Of a stretch of DNA of 64,000 nucleotides, positions 45,816-55,318 are shown piece after piece. Position numbers and translations under genes: made by a program. The stretch's first letter is position 1; every line of letters starts with the position of its first letter. The notes below the pieces were generated by a model. That model was given only the letters and a program-made list of their open reading frames with translations, searched no databases and was not told where the DNA came from. Origin of the DNA: Rosistilla ulvae (GTDB lineage: Bacteria; Planctomycetota; Planctomycetia; Pirellulales; Pirellulaceae). The stretch spans positions 7,069,798 through 7,133,797 of the forward strand of contig NZ_CP036261.1 of assembly GCF_007741475.1 (NCBI RefSeq), given 5' to 3'.

Positions 45816-46161
45816 TTCCAGATGAGCCACCATGCTGACAGAACGTGGATGCGGTTGTTCACGCAATCCACAAGGCGATATCGAACACCTTTCTTGCCTT
45901 GGGGGGCAAGTGATGCCTCACTCCAAGTTGGAGAGATGTTTCGACTCGGTTTCTCCGCTGTATGGTGCGATTGCATGGAGCCCCGCCGAAAGGTCCTGGT
46001 CGGGGGGGGCGAAGCGTTAGCGAGCTTGCGATAGCCGGAGGAGTCGATGACAATCAAAAACATCGGCGGGCAGGATGGGGTAGGGCTGCTGCGGTGTATA
46101 CCGTTCTCCATCACAGATATATCAGTCTTTCATTCCTTGCGGCAACACGTTCTTTTATTGG
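45816..46161. other. intergenic region, no gene seen
   Basis: This 346-base stretch separates the XylR-type regulator from dnaE2. Short frames on both strands have no Shine-Dalgarno and no protein-like composition. A G-run (CCTGGTCGGGGGGGGCGAAG) lies near 46000. The promoter of dnaE2 should lie here, but I recognise no LexA-type palindrome. Confidence 0.5.
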
Positions 46162-49100
46162 ATGCAATACGCCGAACTTCATTGCAAATCGAATTTTTCG
46201 TTTCTCGAGGGAGCTTCGCATCCGGCGGAATTGGCGGATCAGGCGCATCGATTGGGCTACCGTGCGCTGGCGGTGACCGATCGCAATTCGTTGGCCGGGG
46301 TGGTGCGGGCGCATACGGCGGCCAAAGATGTTGGGCTGAAGCTGTTGATCGGTGCGGAATTGCATTTCACCGACGCGACGCCGGTTGTCGTCTGGGCGAC
46401 TGATCGAGCGAGCTATGGGCGGCTGTGCCAGCTGTTGAGCGCCGGTCGGTTGCGGGCAGAGAAGGGGGAGTGCGAACTGCACTGGCAGGATCTTGTCGAT
46501 CACCAGCAAGGGCTGCTGGCGGGAGCTATCGTTCCGTCGCCGCGGGATCGCGCGGCGACGGAGGCTTCGCCGACGCAAGATGTCGATTTGCGGCAGGCCT
46601 TGGGCCGGTTTCACGATCTGTTTGGCGACCGTGGATATCTGTTGTGCTCGCTGCAACGAGGCGTCGACGATCGCGAACAACTGGCGCGAATGATCGACCT
46701 ATCGCGGCAAACATCGCTGCCGTTGGTCGCCGCCGGCGACGTTCACTATCACTCGCACCAGCGGATGTTGGTCCACGATCTCGTCACCGCGATCCGACTG
46801 GGGACGACGATCGATTCGATTCAAGAGGATCGATTTGCCAACAGCCAACGCCACCTGCGTTCGCTCGATGAGATCGCGGAGATCTTCGGCGAGCAACCGG
46901 AACTGTTGGAGCGGAGCTGCGAAATCGCCGACCGCTGCAACTTCCGGCTCGACGAACTGCGGTACGAATATCCCAAAGAAGACCTCGCCCCCGACGGCGT
47001 CTCAGCGATCGACTACCTAAAACAATTGGCCTGGCACGGGGCCAAACAGCGTTACCCCGAGGGGGTGCCGCAGCGGTTGATCGAGATGCTGCGGCACGAG
47101 ACCCAGCTGATCGAGGAGCTCCACTACGAAGCCTACTTCTTGACCGTGTGGGATGCGGTTCGATTCGCTCGCAGCCGCGGGATCCTCTGCCAGGGCCGGG
47201 GCTCGGCGGCCAATTCCGCTGTCTGTTATTGCTTGGGCGTGACGTCGATCAACCCGGCCGAGATGGACCTGTTGTTCGAGCGATTCATCAGCCGCGAGCG
47301 AGCGGAGGCACCCGACATCGACGTCGATTTTGAGCACCAACGCCGCGAGGAGGTGCTGCAATATCTGTACGAAAAGTACGGCCGCGATCGCTGCGGAATG
47401 ACGGCGACGGTGACGTCGTATCGTACCAAGAGTGCGATTCGCGAAGTCGGCAAAGCGTTGGGCGTGTCGCTGGATTGCATCGATGCTTTGGCCAAAGTGG
47501 CTGAACGCTACGGACAAGAGGACTTCCCCGACCTAGCCGAAAAGGCGGGCCTGCCGCTGGGCAGCGAGGTCGGCCAACGGTTCCTGCATCTTGTCGAATC
47601 GCTGCGTGGCTTCCCGCGCCATCTATCGCAACACGTCGGCGGAATGGTGATGACTCAGGGGCTGCTGTCGGAGCTGTGCCCGATCGAAAACGCGGCGATG
47701 GAAGGCCGTACGGTGATCCAGTGGGACAAAGATGACCTGGATGAATTGGGGATCTTGAAAGTCGATTGCCTGTCGCTGGGGATGCTTTCGGCGATCCATC
47801 GCTGCTTCGACATGGTTGAAAATCACTCCGGCCGCGCGTTGACGCTGGCAACGATCCCACCGGACGATCGCGCGACGTATGACATGATCTGCGCGGCCGA
47901 TACGGTGGGCGTTTTCCAGATCGAAAGTCGAGCTCAGATGAGCATGCTGCCGCGGCTGCGTCCGCGCTGTTATTACGATCTGGTGATCGAAGTTGCGATC
48001 GTCCGTCCCGGTCCAATCCAGGGGAACATGGTCCATCCCTATCTGCAAGCTAGGCAGGATCGTTCGCAGGTAAAATATCCCAGCGAAGCGATCCGGGGCG
48101 TGTTGGAGAAGACGCTGGGCGTGCCGATTTTTCAAGAGCAAGCGATGAAGCTGGCCGTTGTCGCGGCCGGGTTTACGCCGGGAGAAGCCGATCAATTGCG
48201 GCGTGCGATGGCAGCTTGGCGGCGTCCGGGAGTGATCGATCAATTCCGCAAAAAGCTGCTCGAAGGGATGCAGGCCAACGGCTTTGGGGGCGAGTTTGCC
48301 GAACACGTCTTCACGCAGATCCGCGGCTTCGGCGAATACGGCTTTCCCGAATCGCACGCCGCCAGTTTTGCGCTGCTCGTCTACGCGTCGGCTTATCTGA
48401 AGTGTCACTACCCAGCCGCCTATTGTGCTTCGCTATTGAACAGCCAGCCGATGGGGTTCTATTCCGCGGCGCAATTGGTTCGCGACGCACAACAGCACGG
48501 CGTGCAGGTGCTTCCGCCCGATGTAAACGACAGCGACTGGGACTGCACGCTGCAGCCGATCGATCCGGCGGCCGGCGGCAGCGGCAACTCGGCGCGTTCG
48601 CTCGCCGTGCGGCTTGGCCTGCGATTGGTTCGCGGGCTGGCGGAGTCGACGGCGCAGCAGGTCGTCGACGCTCGCAACGCATCGGGGCGATTCACCGGCT
48701 TGGCCGACCTGACGCGGCGTGCGGGGCTCAGCAGTGCGCAAACATCGCAACTGGCCGACGCCGACGCGCTGCGGTCGATGTCTCCCAACCGGCGGGCTGC
48801 GATCTGGGAATCGTTGGCGCAAGACGACCATCCCGAACGGACGCCGCTGTTTGCCGAAAACGAATCGGGAGACGACGACGAGGTCCCGACAAGCTTGGGA
48901 ACGCTGTCGTCGATGCAAGAGGTGCATGCGGATTACAGCACGCTGGGGCTGAGTCTGCGAGCTCATCCGATCTCGTTTTACCGCGAGCATCTGAACGAAC
49001 TGCAAGTCTCTCGAGCTGACCAGTTGCCACCGATGCGCGACGGCCAACATATCCGCGTCGCCGGGCTGGTCGTGCTGCGTCAGCGGCCGGGGACCGCCAA

Positions 49101-49326
49101 AGGAATCACCTTTGTCACGCTGGAGGATGAAACCGGAGCGATGAACCTGGTCCTGTTCCCGAAGGTTTGGCAGCAGTTCTTTACGATCGCACGGACCAGC
49201 AACTTCTGGCTGGTCCACGGCAAACTGGAGAATCGCAAAGGAGTGATCCACGTGATCGTCGGCCGATTGGAAGATCTGTCGGAACAATTCGACAGCGTCG
49301 ACATCCAATCGCGCGACTTCCATTGA
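46162..49326 (+). CDS. dnaE2: error-prone DNA polymerase III alpha subunit DnaE2 (ImuC)
   Basis: This 1054-residue protein begins 'MQYAELHCKSNFSFLEGASH', the N-terminus of DnaE2/ImuC. The PHP domain (about 1-210) is followed by the polymerase palm with 'PDIDVDFEHQRREEVLQYL' (two catalytic Asp) and 'ILKVDCLSLGMLSAIHRCF' (third Asp). Then come 'IFQEQAMKLAVVAAGFTPGE', the DnaE2-typical 'GEYGFPESHAASFALLVYAS' with 'CHYPAAYCASLLNSQPMGFY', and an OB fold ('IRVAGLVVLRQRPGTAKGIT'). The length and these motifs separate it from replicative DnaE (about 1160). It performs translesion synthesis, usually with ImuA and ImuB, whose genes are not in this window. No strong ribosome binding site precedes the ATG. 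Confidence 0.95.
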   Translation: MQYAELHCKSNFSFLEGASHPAELADQAHRLGYRALAVTDRNSLAGVVRAHTAAKDVGLKLLIGAELHFTDATPVVVWATDRASYGRLCQLLSAGRLRAEKGECELHWQDLVDHQQGLLAGAIVPSPRDRAATEASPTQDVDLRQALGRFHDLFGDRGYLLCSLQRGVDDREQLARMIDLSRQTSLPLVAAGDVHYHSHQRMLVHDLVTAIRLGTTIDSIQEDRFANSQRHLRSLDEIAEIFGEQPELLERSCEIADRCNFRLDELRYEYPKEDLAPDGVSAIDYLKQLAWHGAKQRYPEGVPQRLIEMLRHETQLIEELHYEAYFLTVWDAVRFARSRGILCQGRGSAANSAVCYCLGVTSINPAEMDLLFERFISRERAEAPDIDVDFEHQRREEVLQYLYEKYGRDRCGMTATVTSYRTKSAIREVGKALGVSLDCIDALAKVAERYGQEDFPDLAEKAGLPLGSEVGQRFLHLVESLRGFPRHLSQHVGGMVMTQGLLSELCPIENAAMEGRTVIQWDKDDLDELGILKVDCLSLGMLSAIHRCFDMVENHSGRALTLATIPPDDRATYDMICAADTVGVFQIESRAQMSMLPRLRPRCYYDLVIEVAIVRPGPIQGNMVHPYLQARQDRSQVKYPSEAIRGVLEKTLGVPIFQEQAMKLAVVAAGFTPGEADQLRRAMAAWRRPGVIDQFRKKLLEGMQANGFGGEFAEHVFTQIRGFGEYGFPESHAASFALLVYASAYLKCHYPAAYCASLLNSQPMGFYSAAQLVRDAQQHGVQVLPPDVNDSDWDCTLQPIDPAAGGSGNSARSLAVRLGLRLVRGLAESTAQQVVDARNASGRFTGLADLTRRAGLSSAQTSQLADADALRSMSPNRRAAIWESLAQDDHPERTPLFAENESGDDDEVPTSLGTLSSMQEVHADYSTLGLSLRAHPISFYREHLNELQVSRADQLPPMRDGQHIRVAGLVVLRQRPGTAKGITFVTLEDETGAMNLVLFPKVWQQFFTIARTSNFWLVHGKLENRKGVIHVIVGRLEDLSEQFDSVDIQSRDFH

Positions 49327-49361
49327 TCCCGACGATCGGGACTCAGACGGCGACCTTCAAA

Positions 49362-50459
49362 TTACGCAGCTTTGCGCTGTTGATGGATCCGTTGGCTGGC
49401 CGCTTCGACCGATTCGGGCGGAGTGGCAAACGCACCAACTTGTTCCGGTTCGCTTGCGTCGCCGAGCCATTGACGGCAGTCGATCGCTTCCAAAACCTGT
49501 TCAGCCACGGCGACAGCGCGAGCGCCATCGGCACCGCTGACCGTCGGCTGGCTGCCGCTTTGGATGCTGATCACAAAGTCGTGCTGTTCGTCCAAGATCG
49601 CGTTTCTCGGTTGGATCTCCGGCGACTGCGAAGCCAACCAATGGCTGAACAATTGCTCGCGGAAGTCGGCCAGCGGTCCGGCGGCTGTCAATTCGAACGA
49701 CCGTTCGGCGATCGACGCCTCGGGCTGAATCAAGGTCGCCGAAGGACCGGAGAAGTCGATGTTGGCGTAGCCTCGCGGGCCGTAGACCTGCATCGTTCGA
49801 GCTGCCGCAGGGCTGATTCGCGATGCCTTCAGGTTGGCGACTAGACCGCATTCGAACGTGATCCGAGCTTCGGCAACGTCTTCGTGATCGCTGATCACCG
49901 ACAATCCGCTGGCGTCGATCCGTTGGACCGGGGCGGAGGTCAGCGAGAGGACGAGGTCGATGTCGTGGATCATCAAATCCATGACAACGCCGACGTCCAA
50001 GCAGCGGCCGGGAAAGCTGCTGGCTCGAACCGCTTCGATGTATTTAGGATGCTCGAGCATCGATTCGGCAGCCGACCAAGCGGGATTAAACCGCTCGACG
50101 TGGCCGACTTGCAGCGTGCAACCGTTTTGTTTGGCCAAGGCGACCAAACGGTCGGCATCTTCGCTGGTCGTGGTGATCGGTTTTTCGATGAACAGATGCT
50201 TTTTGGCGCGAAGCACATCGCTGCCGATCTCCGCGTGCAGATCGGTCGGGGCGGCTAGGATCACGCCGTCGACAAGTCCCAGCAGATCGCGATAGTCGGC
50301 GAAAGTTGGCACGCTGAACTGATCCTCGATCGCTTGCCGAGCGGCGGCGAAGGGATCGCTGACGGCGACCAGTTGGACGTCGTCGATCGTGCTGAGCAGT
50401 TTTGCGTGGATCTTGCCCAAGTGGCCCGCTCCGATTACGCCAAGCTTCAATCGAGTCAT
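49362..50459 (-). CDS. Gfo/Idh/MocA family oxidoreductase of the lpx cluster (GnnA-like?)
   Basis: This 365-residue protein has the N-terminal Rossmann fold 'LGVIGAGHLGKIHAKLLSTI', 'GVILAAPTDLHAEIGSDVL' and the family motif 'KKHLFIEKPITTT' with the catalytic-site Lys of EKP. 'VGHVERFNPAW' and 'VMDLMIHDIDLVLSL' follow. It lies 57 bases after lpxA on the same strand. In bacteria that make 3-amino-3-deoxy lipid A, an oxidoreductase of this family (GnnA) beside lpxA oxidises UDP-GlcNAc and its partner transaminase GnnB completes the step; no transaminase gene is present in this window. A nucleotide-sugar substrate is therefore inferred and GnnA identity is not established. Confidence 0.82.
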   Translation of the reverse strand: MTRLKLGVIGAGHLGKIHAKLLSTIDDVQLVAVSDPFAAARQAIEDQFSVPTFADYRDLLGLVDGVILAAPTDLHAEIGSDVLRAKKHLFIEKPITTTSEDADRLVALAKQNGCTLQVGHVERFNPAWSAAESMLEHPKYIEAVRASSFPGRCLDVGVVMDLMIHDIDLVLSLTSAPVQRIDASGLSVISDHEDVAEARITFECGLVANLKASRISPAAARTMQVYGPRGYANIDFSGPSATLIQPEASIAERSFELTAAGPLADFREQLFSHWLASQSPEIQPRNAILDEQHDFVISIQSGSQPTVSGADGARAVAVAEQVLEAIDCRQWLGDASEPEQVGAFATPPESVEAASQRIHQQRKAA

Positions 50460-50516
50460 CTTCTCTCTACTCCGTTATCGTTGGGCCAAGTGGCAGATTT
50501 GTCGGTGGACGCCCGA

Positions 50517-51323
50517 TCAAGCAGCCTTGCGGCGATCGCGTCCGCGGCCATTCTTGCCGCCGGTTTGATGTTCCAGGAAATCGAGCAGTCGCAGCAGCGA
50601 CGGTTGGATCGGTCCGCTGTTGAGCAGGCGCTGCCGCGTTTCAGCGACGCCAACCGAGCGGCGATAGTACAGCTTAAACGCCTCGGTGATCACGCGGATT
50701 TCATCGTTGCTGAAGTCGTTGCGTTTGAGTCCGACGACGTTGACGGTTCGCGGGCGGGCGGGCGATCCTTCAGCCAACATATATGGCGGCACGTCTTGCT
50801 TGACGCGCGAGAGTCCACTAATGAAGCAGTAGGCCCCAACCGATGCGTAGTGGTGGACGGCGACGCCGCCCGACAAGATCGCATCGTGATCGATGTGAAC
50901 GTGTCCACCCAACATGCAGTTGTTGGCCATCACGATCCGGTCGTTCAGACGACAATCGTGGGCGACGTGGGCGTAAGCCATCAAATAACAATGGTCGCCG
51001 ATCGACGTGATCCCATCTTCTTTTTCGGTCGCGCGATTGATCGTGCAACCTTCGCGGATCACATTCCCATCGCCGATGATGACCTGCGTTGGCGAACCTT
51101 GGTAGCTGAGGTCCTGCGGTTCACCACCGATCACCACGTTGGGAAAGATGTGATTGTTTTCACCGATCGTGGTGTGTCCCATGATCGTGACGTGGTTTTC
51201 GATCTGCGTTCCGGTGCCGATGCGAGCATGCGGTCCGATAAGGCAGAAGTGGCCGACGCGAACATCGTCGCCCAATTGAGCGCGAGGGTCGACGACGGCG
51301 GTGTGCGCGATGGTGACGCTCAT
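50517..51323 (-). CDS. lpxA: acyl-ACP--UDP-N-acetylglucosamine O-acyltransferase
   Basis: The 268-residue protein has a left-handed beta-helix of hexapeptide repeats from residue 1 to about 190 ('IAHTAVVDPRAQLGDDVRVG', 'IGPHARIGTGTQIENHVTIM'). It carries 'GGEPQDLSYQGSPTQVIIG' and 'IREGCTINRAT', both LpxA-specific, the catalytic His region 'YAHVAHDCRLNDRIVMAN', and a helical C-terminal domain ('NVVGLKRNDFSNDEIRVI'). It catalyses the first step of lipid A synthesis, transferring a hydroxyacyl chain from ACP to UDP-GlcNAc in the cytosol. The last 12 residues are Arg/Lys/Gly-rich. It lies 121 bases after lpxC. Its presence supports a Gram-negative-type outer membrane. Confidence 0.96.
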   Translation of the reverse strand: MSVTIAHTAVVDPRAQLGDDVRVGHFCLIGPHARIGTGTQIENHVTIMGHTTIGENNHIFPNVVIGGEPQDLSYQGSPTQVIIGDGNVIREGCTINRATEKEDGITSIGDHCYLMAYAHVAHDCRLNDRIVMANNCMLGGHVHIDHDAILSGGVAVHHYASVGAYCFISGLSRVKQDVPPYMLAEGSPARPRTVNVVGLKRNDFSNDEIRVITEAFKLYYRRSVGVAETRQRLLNSGPIQPSLLRLLDFLEHQTGGKNGRGRDRRKAA

Positions 51324-51444
51324 AGGGGAAAGCCCTTCCTTGGGCCACGGTGGTCCGTTTAGTTAATTAGTGACGCATCCATTGCGTCGTTTGATCGTAT
51401 CAACATTTGCCCAACGACGGCAATTCCGACTTGCGGCAACTGCC

Positions 51445-52326
51445 TCAGGCCGTTTTACGAGAACCGTTCATCGACCGACAGCTCAATTGTTGCAATTCGG
51501 CTGCCATCGAAGCGTTCAGTTCGTGTCCACCGCGGTGGGATACAAAACGTCCGATCAGCGGGAATCCGGCCAGTGCCAGGTCGCCCACCAAGTCCATCGC
51601 TTTGTGACGTGCGCACTCATTCTCAAAGTGCAAGCTGTTTTCGACTAACCCATGGTCGTCGAAAATCAACAGATCTTGATTCGTTACGTGTCCAGCAACG
51701 CCGCTGGCTCGCAACTGTTTGGCCTGGTCCGCGGTCACAAAAGTTCTCGCTGGAGCCAGTTCTTTGGCGAACGATTCGGGAGTCACCTGGAACGCCGCGG
51801 TCTGCGGACGGATCGGGCAATCGTCGCCGTAATCCAACCGGTATTCGACTTCGAAACTATCCGAATCGCTTGGTGAAGCCTCGATCCAATTCGACGCCGA
51901 ACCGATTCGCAACAAACGATCGACCCGGTAGGGCCGGATCGTAGTCGCTTGTTCGACGCGAGCTGTGGAGTTGAGGGCATCGACAAATGCCGCTGCCGAA
52001 CCATCCATTCCGGGCATCTCTTCGGCATCGACTTGGATCTCGCAATTGTCGATCTGCAGCGCCGAAAGCGCCGCCATCAAATGCTCGACCATCGAGACCA
52101 CAGCCCCGGTGTCGCTGCTCAACACAGTTCGCAGCGACATGCTTTGGCGAAACCCGACCAAGCCTGGGACACTTGGGCACCCAGGCAGATCGGTGCGGAC
52201 AAATCGGATCCCCGAGCCTGGGTCAGCCGGCAGGAAACGCACCGTGACCTGCTGGCCCGACCAGTAACCGCGGCCGGTCACTTGGCAAGCTGCTTCAATC
52301 GTGTGCTCGACTCGCTGACAAGTCAT
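51445..52326 (-). CDS. lpxC: UDP-3-O-acyl-N-acetylglucosamine deacetylase
   Basis: This 293-residue protein is a single-domain LpxC. The zinc ligands are visible: His82 in 'SMVEHLMAALSAL', and His241 and Asp245 in 'RHKAMDLVGDLAL'. The catalytic His268 lies in 'SHRGGHELN'. These match E. coli His79, His238, Asp242 and His265 in spacing. The N-terminal 'CQRVEHTIEAACQVTGRGYW' and 'EMPGMDGSAAAFVDAL' are family typical. It catalyses the committed step of lipid A synthesis. No FabZ domain is fused at the C-terminus, unlike in Bacteroidetes. It follows the Skp/OmpH gene by 34 bases. Confidence 0.96.
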   Translation of the reverse strand: MTCQRVEHTIEAACQVTGRGYWSGQQVTVRFLPADPGSGIRFVRTDLPGCPSVPGLVGFRQSMSLRTVLSSDTGAVVSMVEHLMAALSALQIDNCEIQVDAEEMPGMDGSAAAFVDALNSTARVEQATTIRPYRVDRLLRIGSASNWIEASPSDSDSFEVEYRLDYGDDCPIRPQTAAFQVTPESFAKELAPARTFVTADQAKQLRASGVAGHVTNQDLLIFDDHGLVENSLHFENECARHKAMDLVGDLALAGFPLIGRFVSHRGGHELNASMAAELQQLSCRSMNGSRKTA

Positions 52327-52360
52327 AGGAACGAACTCCGATATCGACCGAAAACAAAAA

Positions 52361-52948
52361 CTAGCGAGTGGCGACTTTGGTGCCCATGGCTTGCATGACC
52401 ATTTGGGTCAGGTCCAACTTAGGGCTGTGGTAGACCACACCCTTCATCACGCCACGCAGAACCGAATCTTGCTTTTCCAGTTCCATCTCTTCGCTGTTGT
52501 AACGCAGAACCAGGTCGATTCCGTTGTATTCGGAAACCTGCTTCACGACGGCGCGGATCTTTTGGTAGTTGTCGAAGTAGATACGCGCTTCGGCGTCCGC
52601 CAATTCTTTACGCTTGCGGATGGTTTCCAGTTTGACCTTGGATTCCATTCCAGCCAGCTTCTCTTCTTGGCCAGCGTATTCGGGCGAACCTGGCTTGTAA
52701 GTCTTCAGCAGTTCAGCTTCCTTCTGCATCGACTTGCGAACGTTCGCCATCTCTTGCTCGTACGCCTTCATCGAGTTTTCGATTTGAGCGACTTCGGACT
52801 TGATGGCGTCGGAATTCTTGAAGATGAACGCGACGTCGATCACAGCGATCTTGCCGCCAGCAGCTTGTTGGGCCGATGCCAGCGCTGGCACCATCGCGAT
52901 GCTCAACAGGGTACCGAGAATGATGGTCGTTGCCTTGGTAATCCGCAC
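52361..52948 (-). CDS. OmpH/Skp-family periplasmic chaperone
   Basis: The start is a GTG at 52946-52948 with AAGGAGA upstream; an open frame beyond it adds an Arg-rich stretch with no ribosome site. The 195-residue product has a signal peptide ('IILGTLLSIAMVPALASAQQ'), then 'KIAVIDVAFIFKNSDAIKSE', a long charged coiled coil (about 55-135), and a short beta end ('GIDLVLRYNSEEME'). This is the OmpH/Skp layout; Skp trimers carry unfolded outer membrane proteins across the periplasm. It is the first gene of the skp-lpxC-lpxA-oxidoreductase operon, comparable with skp upstream of lpxD-fabZ-lpxA in proteobacteria. Confidence 0.9.
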   Translation of the reverse strand: MRITKATTIILGTLLSIAMVPALASAQQAAGGKIAVIDVAFIFKNSDAIKSEVAQIENSMKAYEQEMANVRKSMQKEAELLKTYKPGSPEYAGQEEKLAGMESKVKLETIRKRKELADAEARIYFDNYQKIRAVVKQVSEYNGIDLVLRYNSEEMELEKQDSVLRGVMKGVVYHSPKLDLTQMVMQAMGTKVATR

Positions 52949-53107
52949 GTCTGCTCTCCTTGTCTGGTGCGTTGTAGTTTTGCCACGGGCCGAGCGTCTC
53001 AACCTGCGGCGATCGACACATTCCATGAGTCGACCTACGGGGCGGCTATTCTGCCGACCTGTCCAGTTCGCGTAAAGATTAATTTGACCAAAAGATGACC
53101 CAAACGG

Positions 53108-54991
53108 TCATTTCTTTTCGCCCAATGTCGCCTTCACGCTGCGAGGCTGCCCTTGGCGAAGCACTTGAAACTCAAGCGTCTCGCCTCCCGCATGCCTCGC
53201 CAAATAGTCCAACACCGTTTGGATCGATGTTAATTTCTGGTCCCCAGCCTGAATCAGAGCGTCGCCCACCATCAAACCAGCCTGTGCCGCAGGCCCATCG
53301 GGAACCACTTGGACAATCGTTACCCGATCGTCCGACATGCGAAGCTGAACACCTAAATATGCGGCTTTTTGCTTGCGAATCCCCTTTCCTCGCCGTGTGG
53401 TCTGGAAAACGGGCCGCTGCGGTTCGGTCGCAATTTCACGTGTCGCCTCGGTAACCATATCGGTTATCCGGGTCAGTCCGATCAAATTGATTTTGTCGAA
53501 ATCATCACTTGGTCGGTGATAGTCGTTGTGCAGCCCGGTAAAGAAATGCAGAACGGGAATGCTCTTCTCGTAAAACGATTGGTGATCGCTGGGGCCGTAG
53601 CCGCTGGGATCGATGTCTAACGAAAATTGAAACTGCTCGTTCAGCTGGCGGACCATCGCGTCAAAGTTTTCGGCGGTCCCGGTTCCATAGATCGAGAGGA
53701 CGTTCCCTTTCAGTCGGCCGACCATGTCGAGGTTCAACATCGCCACCGTCTGCTCCAAGCCAAACCGCGGATTGCGGACATAATGAGCGCTTCCCAACAG
53801 CCCCCGCTCTTCGCCGGTGAAGGCGATGAAGACGATCCGGCGGCGCTGTGGCTCTTGCGATTGGCTCAGCCGCCGCGCGATCTCCAGCAGCGCGGCGGTC
53901 CCGCTAGCATTGTCGTCGGCGCCGTTGTGAACCGCGATTGTTCCGGGAGCCAGCGAACCGATGCCTCCCATCCCGACGTGATCGTAGTGAGCACCGACGA
54001 TCACCGTCTCCTCGGCCAGCGATCCGCTGCCGGGCAGTTCCGCGATCACGTTGCGAGCCATCACCTTGTCGGTTTGCAGATCGGTTTGGATCGACGCGGT
54101 CACGCCCGGCAACAAGCCGCTGATCGGACGGAAGTCGCGGTCGATCGACTGTTCGATATCCAGCAGCGATCGGCCCATCGACTGCTGCAGCAAGCCGTCG
54201 ATCACGGCCCGAGAGACGCAGACGGTTGGCAGTTTCTTGTCGGCGCTGCCGTTGCCCGCATCGGTGACCTCCAGGAGCGCGTCCTCTGAATTGCTATCAT
54301 CTTGCTTGCCCAATTCGATCGCCGAAGCGTGGTCGTTGACGACGATCACCCCGACGGCGCCGTGCGCTATCGCGCCGCTCATCTTCGTCGAAAAGTAGGC
54401 TGCTGGTGTGGGACTGGTTTTGCCGAGCGGATTGTTCGGATCGCCCAAACGCGGTTCTTTGCGGAGCACGATCACGATCTTGCCCTGCACATCGAGACCG
54501 GCGTAGTCGTCGTAGCCGGCTTGCAGCGCGGTGATCCCATAACCGACGAAGGCCAACGGAGCTTGAACCTGTCCCGAACTGCCGAGCGCTAGCGGGGTGA
54601 AGGTCTTGCCCAGTTGAAGGTTCAGCGGTGCGGCTCCCTGACGGTCGATCTGCACATGATTTTTTGCAGGGTCGCCGACCGTGGTCGTCGAATCGACGGC
54701 TAGCGACTGAAAGGGCTGGCTGTCGATCAATTCGGTTCGCAGGCCGAGGCTAGCAAATCGCTCGGCGATGAACTCCGCAGCTTGAGCGATTTCGGGAGTC
54801 CCGACGCCGCGACCCTTGAGTTCTTCGCTGGCGAAATAGCGGATGTCGCGATCGATCCGCTCAGCCGCTTCGAGATCGCTCGCCTTGAGCGATTGCATTC
54901 GCTGCTGCGACAGCTCCTCGGCACTCGCAAGTGCAACAGGCAGACCAACAAAAACCAACAGGACCGTGGACAGCCGCGCGTAGATATTCAA
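53108..54991 (-). CDS. exported M28 aminopeptidase with PA and PDZ domains
   Basis: The 627-residue protein has a signal peptide ('LSTVLLVFVGLPVALASAEE'). A PA insert (about 120-245; 'LAFVGYGITALQAGYDDYAG', 'GKIVIVLRKEP') precedes the M28 zinc peptidase core with the metal ligands in 'VIVGAHYDHVGMGG', 'NGADDNASGTAALLEIA' and 'FTGEERGLLGSAHY', and a final His in 'FTGLHNDYHRPSDD'. A C-terminal PDZ domain (about 540-625; 'YLGVQLRMSDDRVTIVQVVP', 'AGLMVGDALIQAGDQKL') follows. It should remove N-terminal residues from peptides in the periplasm or outside. It lies 159 bases upstream of the Skp gene and may be a separate transcript. Confidence 0.93.
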   Translation of the reverse strand: MNIYARLSTVLLVFVGLPVALASAEELSQQRMQSLKASDLEAAERIDRDIRYFASEELKGRGVGTPEIAQAAEFIAERFASLGLRTELIDSQPFQSLAVDSTTTVGDPAKNHVQIDRQGAAPLNLQLGKTFTPLALGSSGQVQAPLAFVGYGITALQAGYDDYAGLDVQGKIVIVLRKEPRLGDPNNPLGKTSPTPAAYFSTKMSGAIAHGAVGVIVVNDHASAIELGKQDDSNSEDALLEVTDAGNGSADKKLPTVCVSRAVIDGLLQQSMGRSLLDIEQSIDRDFRPISGLLPGVTASIQTDLQTDKVMARNVIAELPGSGSLAEETVIVGAHYDHVGMGGIGSLAPGTIAVHNGADDNASGTAALLEIARRLSQSQEPQRRRIVFIAFTGEERGLLGSAHYVRNPRFGLEQTVAMLNLDMVGRLKGNVLSIYGTGTAENFDAMVRQLNEQFQFSLDIDPSGYGPSDHQSFYEKSIPVLHFFTGLHNDYHRPSDDFDKINLIGLTRITDMVTEATREIATEPQRPVFQTTRRGKGIRKQKAAYLGVQLRMSDDRVTIVQVVPDGPAAQAGLMVGDALIQAGDQKLTSIQTVLDYLARHAGGETLEFQVLRQGQPRSVKATLGEKK

Positions 54992-55161
54992 CCTTGAATT
55001 TCCGTCGATGGGAGGCCCGTCGCAGTAACAGCGACCGGCTCACTGGATTAATGGGTGTGAAAGACGACAAACTTGATTGTCGCCGATTCACCCGCCCCAA
55101 CAACCGGTCGCGCAGCGATTTGCAGGGCTACGGTGCGGTGGTAAGCCGCCGGTTCCAGAGG

Positions 55162-55243
55162 GACTGCGGCGAGCGGGCGCCGCAGTCGCTTGCTAGCAAA
55201 TTCGCGATCCACGCTCCGATCGCTCCGGCATTGCGGAGCGATC
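55162..55243. terminator. two strong hairpins after the Gly/Pro-repeat protein gene
   Basis: GACTGCGGCG and CGCCGCAGTC (55162-55171 and 55178-55187) form a perfect 10-base-pair stem with a six-base loop. GATCGCTCC and GGAGCGATC (55218-55226 and 55235-55243) form a 9-base-pair stem followed on the plus strand by TTT. They lie 76-157 bases beyond the stop at 55319. Both strands could use them; no long T-run is present on the minus strand. Confidence 0.5.
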
Positions 55244-55318
55244 TTTCAGCGGGAGCGCGAGAGCGTTCGACGAGAGTTGGCAAAGATCTCTCGTCGATGT
55301 CAGTCGTCGAACTTCGAC

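Noticed and set aside
46000-46161. LexA/SOS box upstream of dnaE2
   Set aside because: Neither CTGT-N8-ACAG nor GAAC-N4-GTTC type palindromes were found at a suitable distance from the start.
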